Source: Allolobophora icterica (taxonomy: Eukaryota; Annelida; Clitellata; Crassiclitellata; Lumbricidae). Taken from it: a DNA stretch of 64,000 nt. Positions 30,830-41,240 of the stretch are shown here, piece after piece. Made by a program: the position numbers and the translations under genes. Every line of letters begins with the position of its first letter. Position 1 is the first letter of the stretch. Below the pieces are notes generated by a model. The model was not told the DNA's origin. It searched no databases and saw nothing but the letters and a program-made list of their open reading frames with translations. Where the stretch lies: the NCBI GenBank assembly GCA_963556255.1, contig OY744609.1:1804418-1868417 (forward strand), in the 5' to 3' direction.

Positions 30830-31625
30830 GTGCTGGCTCTATCGGGGATCCTGCGGAGTATTTGCAGCAGCCCAAGTTCGCTGGGTTGCTGGAGGGCTTT
30901 TCAGCAGTTCGGCTGTGTTCTGGTGCAACCATCTCGGGCAGATCGCAGATTGACCTTGGCCAACGTCTTCAAGGGTCGTGTCTAGGCATGGTCTTAGGGT
31001 CAGGGATCGGAGAAGGTTATGTGTCCCTCTGGAGCCGGTCGCAGCATTTCATCAAACAATTCAGAGGCCTTCATCGCAGCCATCTGCTCCAAACTGGAGG
31101 ATGGGAACATCCGCGCAGCTGTGCGCATGCGACCAAAGGCATCCTGAGCATCCGAATGTGGAGAATCTACAGATTCTCCTTGAGAAACATTGGACAGACC
31201 CGCATCCAGATGGCTTGCTAGATCTCCCGAACCCAGAAGCCACCACTCACCACTCCACTTCAGATCACGGATCTGATGTGTTGGAGGCCATTCGTTCGTT
31301 TCCGACCGGTTCTGCTTGGGACCAGACGATGGACTTCGCCCTGGACATTTCCTGGATCTGGTGAATCACCACGAGTCCTTTGCTGCATTACTGAATCTGC
31401 TGACTACTTCGTCAACATTTTGCCCTTTGGAAGTGACATCTATTCTGTGTGGGGGAGGGGCAAACTCATCGCCCTGTCGAAGAATACAGGTGGTTTCAGG
31501 TGGCCTCAGGTCCATAGCCATCGGACACACCTGGAGAGGCATCGCAGTCAAGTGCACGAATGGATATGCAATGAACAACTGTCATCTTTTTTGCCCCCCC
31601 CCTCCAATGTAGTGAAAGACATCTA
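30830..31625 (+). pseudogene. Retroelement reverse-transcriptase fragment (GPDGL type), copy a
   Basis: Frameshifted coding in RT order: a KLEDGNIRA-like segment (31090), AIRSFPTGSA (31287), then HFLDLVNHHES, ALLNLLT and GGGANS (31342-31480), and finally G-R-IAIG-TWR-IAVKC-N-YAMN (31500-31580). These resemble the finger/palm region of a retroelement RT family common in marine invertebrates (recollection, not searched). A second copy is at 35400-36130, and a C-terminal piece of what seems the same family at 61030-61480. Dead copy. Confidence 0.6.
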
Positions 31626-31844
31626 AGCGACTATTGATCAGGAATGTGCTCGTTCACCCTGATGTTTTCAAATGATAAGAAATGCATGCATAAGATAATA
31701 TTGGAAAAACGTAGGCTATATTTATTGTTCCGATTGTGTTATTTGCTTGCACTGAATATAACTAATTTTCTGATTATATTCGCATAATTGTCATGTAGAA
31801 AAATTGATTATTCATATGTCAATTGCCCGTTCACTCTGATGTCC

Positions 31845-31965
31845 TTAGTAGTAGTTTCAGTTTAACGACACTGTGTGATAACAAAGATCATTAGCGTCGC
31901 CCTGCTTTATCCGGGCTTTGGACTGGCACTGCCAGAGTACGAGCAGTGGCGGAGTTTGATGTCCT
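31845..31965 (-). repeat. Module A copy, inverted, with extended flank
   Basis: TTAACGACACTGTGTGATAACAAAGAT, CATTAGCGTCGCCC, CCGGGCTTTGGACTGGCACTG, CCAGAGTACGAGCAGTGGCGGAGTTTGATG. The extended flank shows that module A continues into the CTCCGCCACTGC segment seen in 14487-14560. A copy is at 36355-36460. Confidence 0.6.
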
Positions 31966-32219
31966 TAGGCTTTCTGGCGTGTATAAATACGTAGCGGTCT
32001 TTCGGTTTGAAGACTTGCGGACGCCAAAGACAGCCACATTAACAGTCGACGTCGAGCTGTGGACCGATTGCTTCCAAGAACTCGACCCTTGGCTACACGT
32101 GAGGGTACGTAAGTATGGTATCTGGGAATTTACAAAACGCCTCTCACAGTGCGAACTATTCAGAGGCGCTCTCAGCGTGTGAGCCTCGCGGAAACAGAAA
32201 AGAATTTTTCTCTGGTCAT

Positions 32220-32505
32220 ACCTAAAACAAGAACTGTTCTTGGTGAACGAACTTCTCTGTTGCTGGACCTAGTTTTTGGAACCTATGTCTGTGCGCTCTG
32301 CTCAGTCGCTTGTGTCATTTCATTGTCCAACTTAAGACATTGCAATTGGCTAATCTGCCAACGGCTCTCTTTCTTTTTCCTAGCTAACCGATCTTCCGAA
32401 TATTGATGTCCTTACGGCTTGGTTTTGGTGCGCCATCGGCTGATGCCTTGTGCATTAGATTGATTAGACACCGGCGCAATAGAAGTTACTAATTACAATA
32501 CAGCA
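32220..32505 (+). mobile_element. LINE 3' end upstream of CCK-type copy 2
   Basis: Same sequence as 27570-27895 with small deletions, and nearly identical to 36720-37010. Confidence 0.6.
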
Positions 32506-32553
32506 CAATACTACACAACTGACACTTGATTAACGCATTAAGCACCGGTAGCA

Positions 32554-32560
32554 TATAAAT
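32554..32560 (+). promoter_or_regulatory. TATA-like box of CCK-type copy 2
   Basis: TATAAAT beginning 62 bp before the start codon, at the place conserved with copies 1 and 3. Confidence 0.5.
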
Positions 32561-32615
32561 TACTAATTAATATCAATTAATAAAACCTACGTTACATTTA
32601 CAGAATAACCCGCCA

Positions 32616-32954
32616 ATGTTTGTCAACCGGGTTGCACTGGCTTCCATGGTGACCGGCCTGGTCGCCATCCTGGCCTGCACTCTCGTCCTGTCAGCAGGGA
32701 CTGCGTCAGGAAACGTCGACCAGGCGTCGAAGTCCCAGACAGTTCGGCTGACGAAACTCCTGGACGAGGTCCGCCGTCTCTCGGAGCTCAATCGCCTCGT
32801 CGAGCTGAAGGTCCAGCAGGCGCTGCTCGGCGCGGACGGTGGGTCCCTAGTCGACCAGAAGAGAGAGGCGTCCTGGGACATGGACTACGGATGGGGAGGC
32901 GGTAGGTTCGGTAAGAGGATGGACAGTCTTGGAATCGCTGATACACAGGACTAG
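32616..32954 (+). CDS. CCK/sulfakinin-type precursor, copy 2 (second peptide lost)
   Basis: 112 residues. It is identical to copy 1 through residue 107 except T for A at position 13, so signal peptide, spacer and peptide 1 (...WDMDYGWGGGRF-G-KR) are intact. After MDSLGIA the sequence changes to DTQD and a stop, removing the GRF-G-R end of peptide 2. The DNA around the stop aligns with copy 1's 3' sequence after a gap of roughly 40 bp, so a deletion explains the loss. It has its own TATA-like box and AATAAA. Probably functional for one amidated peptide. Confidence 0.85.
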   Translation: MFVNRVALASMVTGLVAILACTLVLSAGTASGNVDQASKSQTVRLTKLLDEVRRLSELNRLVELKVQQALLGADGGSLVDQKREASWDMDYGWGGGRFGKRMDSLGIADTQD

Positions 32955-33057
32955 AGACTCCCTGGTAGGCCTAATACCAGTTCCAAGGCTGAAAAAGGAG
33001 GAGGGCAACTTCAACGAACCTGGCAGAACCTACTAGAGGCGCTTTTGAAATTGTTTA

Positions 33058-33080
33058 AATACAATACAATACAATACAAA
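33058..33080. repeat. (AATAC)n pentanucleotide in the 3' UTR
   Basis: Four units here, seven at 37553-37588 (copy 3) and four at 38935-38953 (copy 4); absent from copy 1. Confidence 0.8.
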
Positions 33081-33527
33081 AGATATCATAAGAACTGGAA
33101 ACTACTTCTATGACTCTTGACCGTCCTTGATTGAAAGTAAACCCCAGTAGTGGCGATATACAAATGCTCTTTTTCTCTAGACTAGCGCTAGAAAAATGCG
33201 GCATTCAGAACTCTGTACTCACAAAGAATTTCAAGATGACAGGATTTATTTTAAAAAGAGGGCTATACGAAGGATTGCCGATATAAGCGCTAGAGAAATT
33301 CAATATAACTGCATGGGATGCTAATCAAATACAAGGGATTGTTGTAATTAAACTTGCGCTAGACTAATGCATCGGTGGTTTAGACCAGCGCTACATAAGC
33401 GCCACATATGGTTTTTGTTGATGGAACCAAGTCCTGTCCATATCCGTCCCAAAGCAATTTGACAGTTTATCTATTATTTTTAAATGCACGATTTCTAAAC
33501 GCTAATGAAACGGTTTAAGTTTGTTTT

Positions 33528-33533
33528 AATAAA
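33528..33533 (+). terminator. Polyadenylation signal AATAAA, copy 2
   Basis: Conserved in position and flanks with copies 1, 3 and 4. Confidence 0.6.
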
Positions 33534-34017
33534 GATTCTAAACTCTACTTTTGAACGCTGCTGGTGTTATTGGTGTTCACGGCTCCAATTTTATGTTACT
33601 TTTTAGATCTAAATGACCCTAGTGGCATAAGGTGAGAGAGAGTGAAATTAGAGGAGAGAGCGAGACGGAACCATGAGTAAATGAATCTGAGTGAGAGAGT
33701 AAGAAAAAGTAGAGTGAGACAGATGGTGAAAGAAATTAAGAGTGATATAGACAGATTGAGAATGAGAGAAAGAGAATGAGTGAGACAGAGAGATTGAGAC
33801 AGAGAGTGACAGAGAGAATGAAAGTGAAACAGTGAAAGAAAAGGTCAGTGACAGAGTGATAGAAACTTCCTGACCTTATTTACCTGACCTAAGCGTAACA
33901 TACTTACCTCAGCTACATGTATATTACATCATAATTAAAACAACAACTTGTTTTACTTGTAAACAGAACACCTATAGAGAGCCTCTTGGGAATCTTAATT
34001 AGGCGTTCAGTGTCTTA

Positions 34018-34900
34018 TTTCAATCAATCAGTTTATTGACTCATCAAACATTACATAAACAAACACATTAGGTTAAACAAAATAGTACAAACTCTTTGTA
34101 GCAAAGTGCATTTATAACCTGAGCTTACAGTACGAGACAATGAGTCAGCCGAAAAGGATCAATAGACCCGCTAACAACTCGGCTGGCTCATTTACCAGTC
34201 TATTTTGTGTTAACTCAACGCAGTCACAGAAGCAGTTTATCTCATCACATGGAATAGAAACATAAGGCAGAACAATAAGCATGAGGCAGCAACTGCCAAA
34301 AATACTTTTCACTGTGTCAGTAATAAAAACATCTTCAATCTAGATTTGAACTGATTTAGAGTTACAACAATTTTTAAGTTTTCTGGGAGCGAGTTCCATG
34401 TTCGCGGACCTGAGCATTTAATAGAAAACTGTCTTAATCTAGTTCTCGCATAATCACCTCTATAACAAACCGAGGTTCTAGTATTGTGATCATGTATATC
34501 CTTACCCATAAGGAAGAAATTTTTAAAATTTGAGGGTAATAAATGTCTGTGGAACCTAAACATAAACAAGCTTATTTGAAGTTTATTTATACTACCTAGA
34601 TGCATAATCCTATATTTATTGAAAATATGCTTGGTGCTAGATAACCAATGAAGCCGAAAGATTACCCTAACAGCTCGTTTCTGGAGAATTTCTATAGGTT
34701 TTAAGTACGATGGATAATTAGAGCCCCATGAGATATTACAATAGGATAAATATGGGAAAATAAGAGTATAATATAAACTAAGTAATGTAGTGCTTGATAA
34801 GCAATGTCGTACACGGGATATAATACCAATACTTTTGGCTATCTTCTTAGCTATATGATTTATATGATCCTTCCATGTTAAATATTGATCCATGCAGATT
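34018..34900 (-). mobile_element. 5'-truncated CR1/L2-type LINE inserted in unit 2
   Basis: The minus strand carries a 194-codon open frame (34309-34893): LTWKDHINHIAKKIAKSIG, LYYTLIFPYLSYCNISWGSN, LQKRAVRVIF, HNTRTS and RTWNSLPENLK, then a stop. This is the C-terminal end of a non-LTR ORF2. A 3' UTR of about 280 bp ends in TGATTGATTG. Units 1 (29745-29775) and 4 (40370-40395) lack it and read through GTCTTAATTAATTT...ATTATTGG, so the empty site is known. Some of the original target appears missing at the junction. An uninterrupted frame and precise edges suggest a young insertion. Confidence 0.85.
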
Positions 34901-35399
34901 TATTGGGCGCTGTAGAAACTTTATAAAGCGTGATGTCTTGGTATTTAACTTCTGCTTCTTCCTTATGGCCCTCATTTAAAAGTCATATGTAACGTAGAAT
35001 GCCTTTGGACCGCGCTCTTTGCAGGAATTGCCTCACCAGCCACAAGGCAGCTCCACCTAGGCGACGGCACTGTACATCCTCATGATTCTTGTAACAACCC
35101 ATGGTCTGGTTCGAACCTCCAGCCCTGATTGCATCGCTCAATGCCTCCAAGTTGGGGGACCATAGGCTACCCCTTATCAGCTGTGATCTTGGATGATTGT
35201 AGCGTGTAGGATCATGCTGTCGCTGATGGGAGTGTGCGTTGCAGCAGCAGGATCAGGACGGCCGTCCCGATCTGTTGACGCACCCGTAGCCTGGGGGCCC
35301 ACTCCTTCAGCATATTGCTAGAGAGGCGCGTCTGCCCTGCTCACAGGCTGCATAGGGGATCCTGCATAGTATTTGCAGCAGCCCAAGGTGGCTGTATGG
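34901..35399. other. Unit 3 upstream region with SINE-like box B fragment
   Basis: 35045-35140 repeats the right half of the SINE-like piece at 30605-30800 (CATGGTCTGGTTCGAACCTCC). No gene. Confidence 0.4.
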
Positions 35400-36130
35400 C
35401 TGGACGGCGCTCCTGCAGTTCGCCCGATGTGTTCTGGTGCAGCCATCTCGGGTGGGTCGCAGGCGGAACATGACCAGCGTCATCAAGGGTCATGTCCAAG
35501 CATGGTCTCAGGGTCAGAGATCGGATCAGGTTATGCGCCCCCCTGAAGCCGGTCGCAGCATTTCATCACACAGTTCAGAGCTCCGCATCGCAGCAATCAA
35601 CTCCAAACTGGAGGATGGAAACACCCGCGCAGTTGCCAGTATTATATGCGACCAAAGCACCCCAGAGTAAGGAGAACCTATAGGTTCTGCCTGAGAAACA
35701 GCGGGAAGACCCCATCCAGAAGGCTTACTAGATCTCCCGGACTCAGAAGCCACCACTCACCACTCCTCTTCAGATCACGGATCTGATGTGTTGGAGGCCA
35801 TTCTTTCGTTTCCGACCGGTTCTGCTGGGGGACCAGATGGACTTTGCCCTGGAAATCTCTTGGATCTGGTGAACCAAAGCGAGTCCTTCGCTGCATTACT
35901 GAATCTACTGACTACTTCGTCAACATTTTTCCCTTTGGAGGTGAGATCTATTCTGTGTGGGGGAGGGGCAAACTCATCACCCTGTCGAAGAATACAGGTG
36001 GTCTCACGTGGCCTCAGGTCCATAGCCATCGGATACACCTGGAGACGCATCGCAGCCACGTGTGCGAATGGATATGCAATGAACAACTGTCATCTTGTTG
36101 GCCGCGCTCCAATGTAATGAAAGATATCTA
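35400..36130 (+). pseudogene. Retroelement reverse-transcriptase fragment (GPDGL type), copy b
   Basis: Second copy of 30830-31625 with different frameshifts. It preserves KLEDGNTRAVASIICD (35605), FPTGSAGGPDGLCPGNLLDL (35812-35870), ALLNLLT, GGGANS and SIAIGYTWRRIAATCANGYAM. The better preserved GGPDGL motif here supports the RT reading of copy a. Confidence 0.65.
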
Positions 36131-36349
36131 AGTGACTATTGATCAGGAATGTGCCTGTTCACCCTGATGTTTTCAGCTTGTAAGAAATGCATGCATAAGA
36201 TAGTATTGGAAATAGGCAGGCTGTATTTATTTTTCCAATTGTGTTATTTGCTTGCACTGAATATAACTAATTTTCTGATTATATTCGCATAATTGTCATG
36301 TAGAAAAATTGATTATTCATATGTCACTTGCCCGTTCACTCTGGCGTCC

Positions 36350-36460
36350 TTAGTAGTAGTTTCAGTTTGTGCGATAACAAAGATCATTATCGTCGTCCTC
36401 CTCAATTATCCGGGCTTTGGACTGGCACTGCCAGAGTACGAGCAGTGGCGGAGTTTGATG
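36350..36460 (-). repeat. Module A copy, inverted
   Basis: Duplicate of the unit 2 copy at 31845-31965. Confidence 0.55.
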
Positions 36461-36719
36461 TCCTTAGGCTTTCTGGCGTGTATAAATACGTAGCGGTCTT
36501 TCGGTTTGAAGACTTGCGGACGCCAAAGACAGCCACATTAACAGTCGACGTCGAGCTGTGGACCGATTGCTTCCAAGAACTCGACCCTTGACTACACGTG
36601 AGGGTACGTAAGTATGGTATCTGGGAATTTACAAAACGCCTCTCACAGTGCGAACTATTCAGAGGCGCTCTCAGCGTGTGAGCCTCGCGGAAACAGAAAA
36701 GAATTTTTCTCTGGTCATA

Positions 36720-37010
36720 CCTAAAACAAGAACTGTTCTTGGTGAACGAACTTCTCTGTTGCTGGACCTAGTTTTTGGAACCTATGTCTGTGCGCTCTGC
36801 TCAGTCGCTTGTGTCATTTCATTGTCCAACTTAAGACATTGCAATTGGCTAATCTGCCAACGGCTCTCTTTCTTTTTCCTAGCTAACCGATCTTCCGAAT
36901 ATTGATGTCCTTACGGCTTGGTTTTGGTGCGCCATCGGCTGATGCCTTGTGCATTAGATTGATTAGACACCGGCGCAATAGAAGTTACTAATTACAATAC
37001 AGCACAATAC
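36720..37010 (+). mobile_element. LINE 3' end upstream of CCK-type copy 3
   Basis: Nearly identical to 32220-32505. Confidence 0.6.
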
Positions 37011-37052
37011 TACACAACTGACACTTGATTAACGCATTAAGCACCGGTAGCA

Positions 37053-37059
37053 TATAAAT
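37053..37059 (+). promoter_or_regulatory. TATA-like box of CCK-type copy 3
   Basis: TATAAAT beginning 62 bp before the start codon. The whole segment from box to ATG is identical to that of copy 2. Confidence 0.5.
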
Positions 37060-37114
37060 TACTAATTAATATCAATTAATAAAACCTACGTTACATTTAC
37101 AGAATAACCCGCCA

Positions 37115-37408
37115 ATGTTTGTCAACCGGGTTGCACTGGCTTCCATGGTGACCGGCCTGGTCGCCATCCTGGCCTGCACTCTCGTCCTGTCAGCGGGAAC
37201 TGCGTCAGGAACCATCGACCAGGCGTCGAAGTCCCAGAAACTCCTGGACGAGGTCCGCCGCCTCTCGGAGCTCAACCGCCTCGTCGAGCTGGAGGTACAT
37301 CAGGAGCAGCTCGGCCCGAACGGTGGGTCCATAGTCCAACAGAAGAGAGCGATGTCCTGGATACCAATGGATTACACATGGTCACGGTCAGACAGAAGGT
37401 ACGGTTAG
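37115..37408 (+). CDS. CCK/sulfakinin-type precursor, copy 3 (divergent peptide, ends RYG)
   Basis: 97 residues. The signal peptide equals copy 2's. The spacer has an in-frame 15-bp deletion (TVRLT) and several replacements. After QKR the peptide reads AMSWIPMDYTWSRSDRRY then G and a stop: W, M-D-Y and the aromatic two after Tyr are kept, GGGRF has become SDRRY, and the Lys codon of GKR has become TAG. The terminal Gly is directly exposed for amidation with no cleavage needed. The internal RR could alternatively be cut. DNA past the stop still matches copy 2 (ATCGCTGATACACAGGACTAG), so copy 3 derives from a copy-2-like gene. It could be a diverged functional precursor or a decaying gene; the open frame and intact promoter favour the former. 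Confidence 0.75.
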   Translation: MFVNRVALASMVTGLVAILACTLVLSAGTASGTIDQASKSQKLLDEVRRLSELNRLVELEVHQEQLGPNGGSIVQQKRAMSWIPMDYTWSRSDRRYG

Positions 37409-38023
37409 AGGATGGAGAGTCTTGGAATCGCTGATACACAGGACTAGAGACTCCCTGGTGGGCCTAATACCAGTTCCAAGGCTGAAAAAGGAGGAGGGCA
37501 ACTTCAACGAACCTGGCAGAACCTGCTAGAGCCGCTTTTAAAATTGTTTAAATACAATACAATACAATACAATACAATACAATACAAAAGATATCATAAG
37601 AGCTGGAAACTACTTCTATGACTCTTGACCGTCCTTGATTGAAAGTACACCCCAGTAGTGGCGATATACAAATGCTCTTTTTCTCTAGACTAGCGCTAGA
37701 AAAATGCGGCATTCAGAACTCTGTACTCACAAAGAATTTCAAGATGACAGGATTTATTAAAAAAGAGGGCTATACGAAGGATTGCCGATATAAGCGCTAG
37801 AGAAATTCAATATAACTGCATGGGATGCTAATCAAATACAAGGGATTGTTGTAATTAAACTTGCGCTAGACTAATGCATCGGTGGTTTAGACCAGCGCTA
37901 CATAAGCGCCACATATGGTTTTTGTTGATGGAACCAAGTCCTGTCCATATCCGTCCCAATGCAATTGTATTATTTAAAAAATGCATGATTTCTAAACGTT
38001 AAAGAAAGGTTGAAGTTTGTTTT

Positions 38024-38029
38024 AATAAA
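38024..38029 (+). terminator. Polyadenylation signal AATAAA, copy 3
   Basis: Conserved with the other units. Confidence 0.6.
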
Positions 38030-38208
38030 GATTCTAAACTCTACTTTTGAACGCTGCTGGTAATATTGGTCTTCTCACGGCTCCAATTCCATGTTACTTT
38101 TTTAAATCCAAATGACACTGGTGACATAAGGACAATCGACAAAGGTGAGATAGGATGAGAAGATGAGAGCGAAAGGGAAGCGTGAGAGAATGAATCTGAG
38201 TGAGTGAG

Positions 38209-38534
38209 AGCTCTTGCAAAAGTTAATTAGCTAAAGTCATCTATAAGACATTTATTTTACCGTAGGCTACTAAATATTTTTGTTAAACGTCATTTTTGCT
38301 AGCTGAAATTTTTTTAAATAAAATACTAACAACACTAACACTTATTTTAATACTACATAAAATTGATAAAGCAGGAATATAGTCAGTGATTTGGTTTTTC
38401 AGTTCTGATTTTAATATTTCATAACTAGAAATTTATTTTGCGTACGTACACATTTGTCGAGACCCCCCAAACCCCATACGCACCCGTACGCAAATCGCCT
38501 AAATCCGAACACCCCGTCCCCCTCATTGCACGTA
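38209..38534. mobile_element. Internal fragment of the 39877-40346 DNA element, replacing the start of copy 4
   Basis: GCTCTTGCAAAAGTTAATTAG through CCCCTCATTGCACGTA matches 40011-40331 closely but lacks both terminal inverted repeats. It directly joins the end of unit 3's GA-rich tail to codon 17 or so of CCK-type copy 4, so it marks a deletion or recombination breakpoint. Confidence 0.75.
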
Positions 38535-38828
38535 ATCGCCATCCTGGCCTGCACCCTCGTCCTGTCAGCAGGGAGTGCGTCAGGGAACGTCGACCAGACG
38601 TCGAAGTCCCAGACAGTTCGGCTGACGAAACTCCTGGACGAGGTCCGCCGTCTCTCGGAGCTCAATCGCCTCGTCGAGCTGAAGGTCCAGCAGGCGCTGC
38701 TCGGCGCGGACGGTGGGTCCCTCGTCGACCAGAAGAGAGAGGCGTCCTGGGACATGGACTACGGATGGGGAGGCGGTAGGTTCGGTAAGAGGATGGACAG
38801 TCTTGGAATCGCTGATACACAGGACTAG
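38535..38828 (+). pseudogene. CCK/sulfakinin-type precursor, copy 4 (5'-truncated)
   Basis: Homology to copy 2 starts inside the signal peptide (AILACTLVLSAG) and continues to the same DTQD stop, with S for T at position 29 and T for A at 37; peptide 1 and its GKR site are intact. Promoter, TATA box, native ATG and the first 16 or so codons are missing. An ATG in transposon sequence at 38454 opens a chimeric 124-codon frame into it, but that N-terminus is Pro/His/Asn-rich and the hydrophobic stretch would begin near residue 27. Most likely a pseudogene. Confidence 0.75.
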
Positions 38829-39388
38829 AGACTCCCTGGTAGGCCTAATACCAGTTCCAAGGCTGAAAAAGGAGGAGGGCAACTTCAACGAACCTGGCAG
38901 AACCTGCTAGAGGCGCTTTTAAAATTGTTTAAATACAATACAATACAATACAAAAGATATCATAAGAACTGGAAACTACTTCTATGACTCTTGACCGTCC
39001 TTGATTGAAAGTACACCCCAGTAGTGGCGATATACATATGCTCTTTTTCTCTAGACTAGCGCTAGAAAAATGCGGCATTCAGAACTCTGTACTCACAAAG
39101 AATTTCAAGATGACAGGATTTATTAAAAAGAGGGCTATACGAAGGATTGCCGATATAAGCGCTAGAGAAATTCAATATAACTGCATGGGATGCTAATCAA
39201 ATACAAGGGATTGTTGTAATTAAACTTGCGCTAGACTAATGCATCGGTGGTTTAGACCAGCGCTACATAAGCGCCACATATGGTTTTTGTTGATGGAACC
39301 AAGTCCTGTCCATATCTGTCCCAATGCAACTGTATTTTTTTAAAAATGCATGATTTCTAAACGTTAAAGAATGGTTGAAGTTTGTTTT

Positions 39389-39394
39389 AATAAA
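39389..39394 (+). terminator. Polyadenylation signal AATAAA, copy 4
   Basis: Conserved with the other units though the gene has lost its promoter. Confidence 0.5.
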
Positions 39395-39876
39395 GATTCT
39401 AAACTCTACTTTTGAACGCTGCTGGTAATATTGGTCTTCACGGCTCCAATTCTATGTTACTTTTAAAAATCCAAATGACACTGGTGGCATAAGGACAATC
39501 GACAAAGGTGAGAACGTGAGAGCGAAAGGGAAGCGTGAGAGAAAGAATCTGAGTGAGTGAGAAAAAGCAGACAGTAAGACAGAGGGTGAAAGAGAGTAAG
39601 AGTGAGTGAGACAGATTGAAAATGAGAGAAGGAGAATGAGTGAGACTGAGAGATTGAGACAGAGAGTGAGAGAGAATGAGAGTGAGACAGTGAAAGAGAA
39701 AGTGAGAGCAACAGAGTGACAGAAAAAATTCCTGACGTAATTTGCCTAACCTAAAAAACGAAAAAACGTCAAAAAACGTATTATGCTTACCTCAGCTATA
39801 TTACATCATAGTTAAAACAAATTGTTTTACTTGTAAACAGAACACCTATAGCGAGCCTCTTAGGAATCTTGAGTAG

Positions 39877-40346
39877 GGGCCATCCATATATTACTTACAT
39901 AAAAAAATCATATTTGCTTATCCTCTTCCTCCTTCTCCCGTTTCACCTCGTACATTTTGTGGATCCCTCCTCATGCGTACGTGCAACTAAGCTTCTCTAA
40001 CCCCCCCCCCGCTCTTGCAAAAGTTAATTAGCTAAAGTCATCTATAAGACATTTATTTTACCGCATGCTACTAAATATTTTTGTTAAACGTCATTTTTGC
40101 TAGCTGAAATTTATTTAAATAAAATACTAACAACACTAACACTTATTTTAATACTACATAAAATTTATAAAGCAGGAATATAGTCAGTGATTTGGTTTTT
40201 CAGTTCTGATTTTAATATTTCATAACTAGAAATTTATTTTGCGTACGTACACAATTATCGAGATCCCCCCATACGCACCCGTACGCAAATCGCCTAAATC
40301 CGACCACCCCGACCCCCTCATTGCGTACGTAATACATGGATGGCCC
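39877..40346. mobile_element. DNA element with GGGCCATCCAT terminal inverted repeats
   Basis: Starts GGGCCATCCATATATTACTTAC and ends GTACGTAATACATGGATGGCCC, with subterminal GCGTACGTAC and CGTACGC motifs. No coding capacity. Units 1 and 2 lack it at the equivalent point (CTTAATTAGGCGCTCG near 29725), so it entered after duplication. The flanks are GTAG and TTAG; the duplication length is unclear (perhaps TAG), so no superfamily is assigned. Confidence 0.75.
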
Positions 40347-40566
40347 TTAGGCGCTCGGTATCTTAATTAATTTAACGCATATTTATTGGACGCCTTAGAG
40401 ACTTTTACGTCATCGTTAAACTGTTAAACGAGAAAAAAAACCAGCCCACTATTCCTGGAGAAATATGCATAATACTTGGCAGGTGGCTCAACCTGTCAGC
40501 ATAGCAACCAACATTTGGACTCAATTAAAGTTCAATTTGGATAATATGTAGGTTACAAATTGAGAC

Positions 40567-41240
40567 GCTGACGGAGTTAATCGTACAAACATTCTTTCAC
40601 ACCCATGACTGCCTTAGGGCTAGCCTAGGGGACCGTTCAGTTCGCCCTAAGGCTCCTAAGCTGAAACGTATACTTCGCAAAACATACTATCCTCTTTCCA
40701 CGTCTTCTCAACTTTTTAAAGTATCCTACAACCCCAATCATCCGCCTCTGTTTTCTCTTCCTGTCTCACCTTTCAATCACACTCTTATGTGGTGCGTTGT
40801 GTTATGATAGCGTATATTATCTCACGAACATTACCTTATCCTCTCACCGATTTCCATTGTATTTACATCATAATACATTTGTGCGTAGATGCCTGTGGCG
40901 CTCCTGGCGAATGAACGGACCACATTAACTCCTCTACGAGTCGGTAGGTTGCGCCACTATGCCACTGTACACAACATCCCGTAAGAATAGACAGATCTGT
41001 TAGATTTAAGTTACATGTCGTCCCTAGTCTACTACATACTTAGCTACAAACGAGTGCACTGACCGTACCCTGTCTGTGGGAGGATTAGGCGACCAGTGGA
41101 GGACTGGCCTAGCCTTCGTAAGCGGAGGCTAAGAAAATGAAGTCGCTCACATTTCATATTTATTGATGCTTCTCGGGGTTAGTAGCTTTAGGAATTTCCT
41201 TTCCTACTTAGATATGGAAATTTGGCGGAAATACATTAAT
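40567..41240. other. Gene-free DNA with SINE family 1 body at 41050-41150
   Basis: 41054-41150 (GAGTGCACTGACCGTACCCTG, GGAGGACTGG, GAGGCTAAGAAAATGAAG) matches the 3' half of SINE family 1. The rest has no recognisable feature. Confidence 0.5.

Noticed and set aside
34309..34893. Intact 194-codon frame as a host gene
   Set aside because: It is the C-terminal part of a LINE ORF2, and sister units show the empty site.
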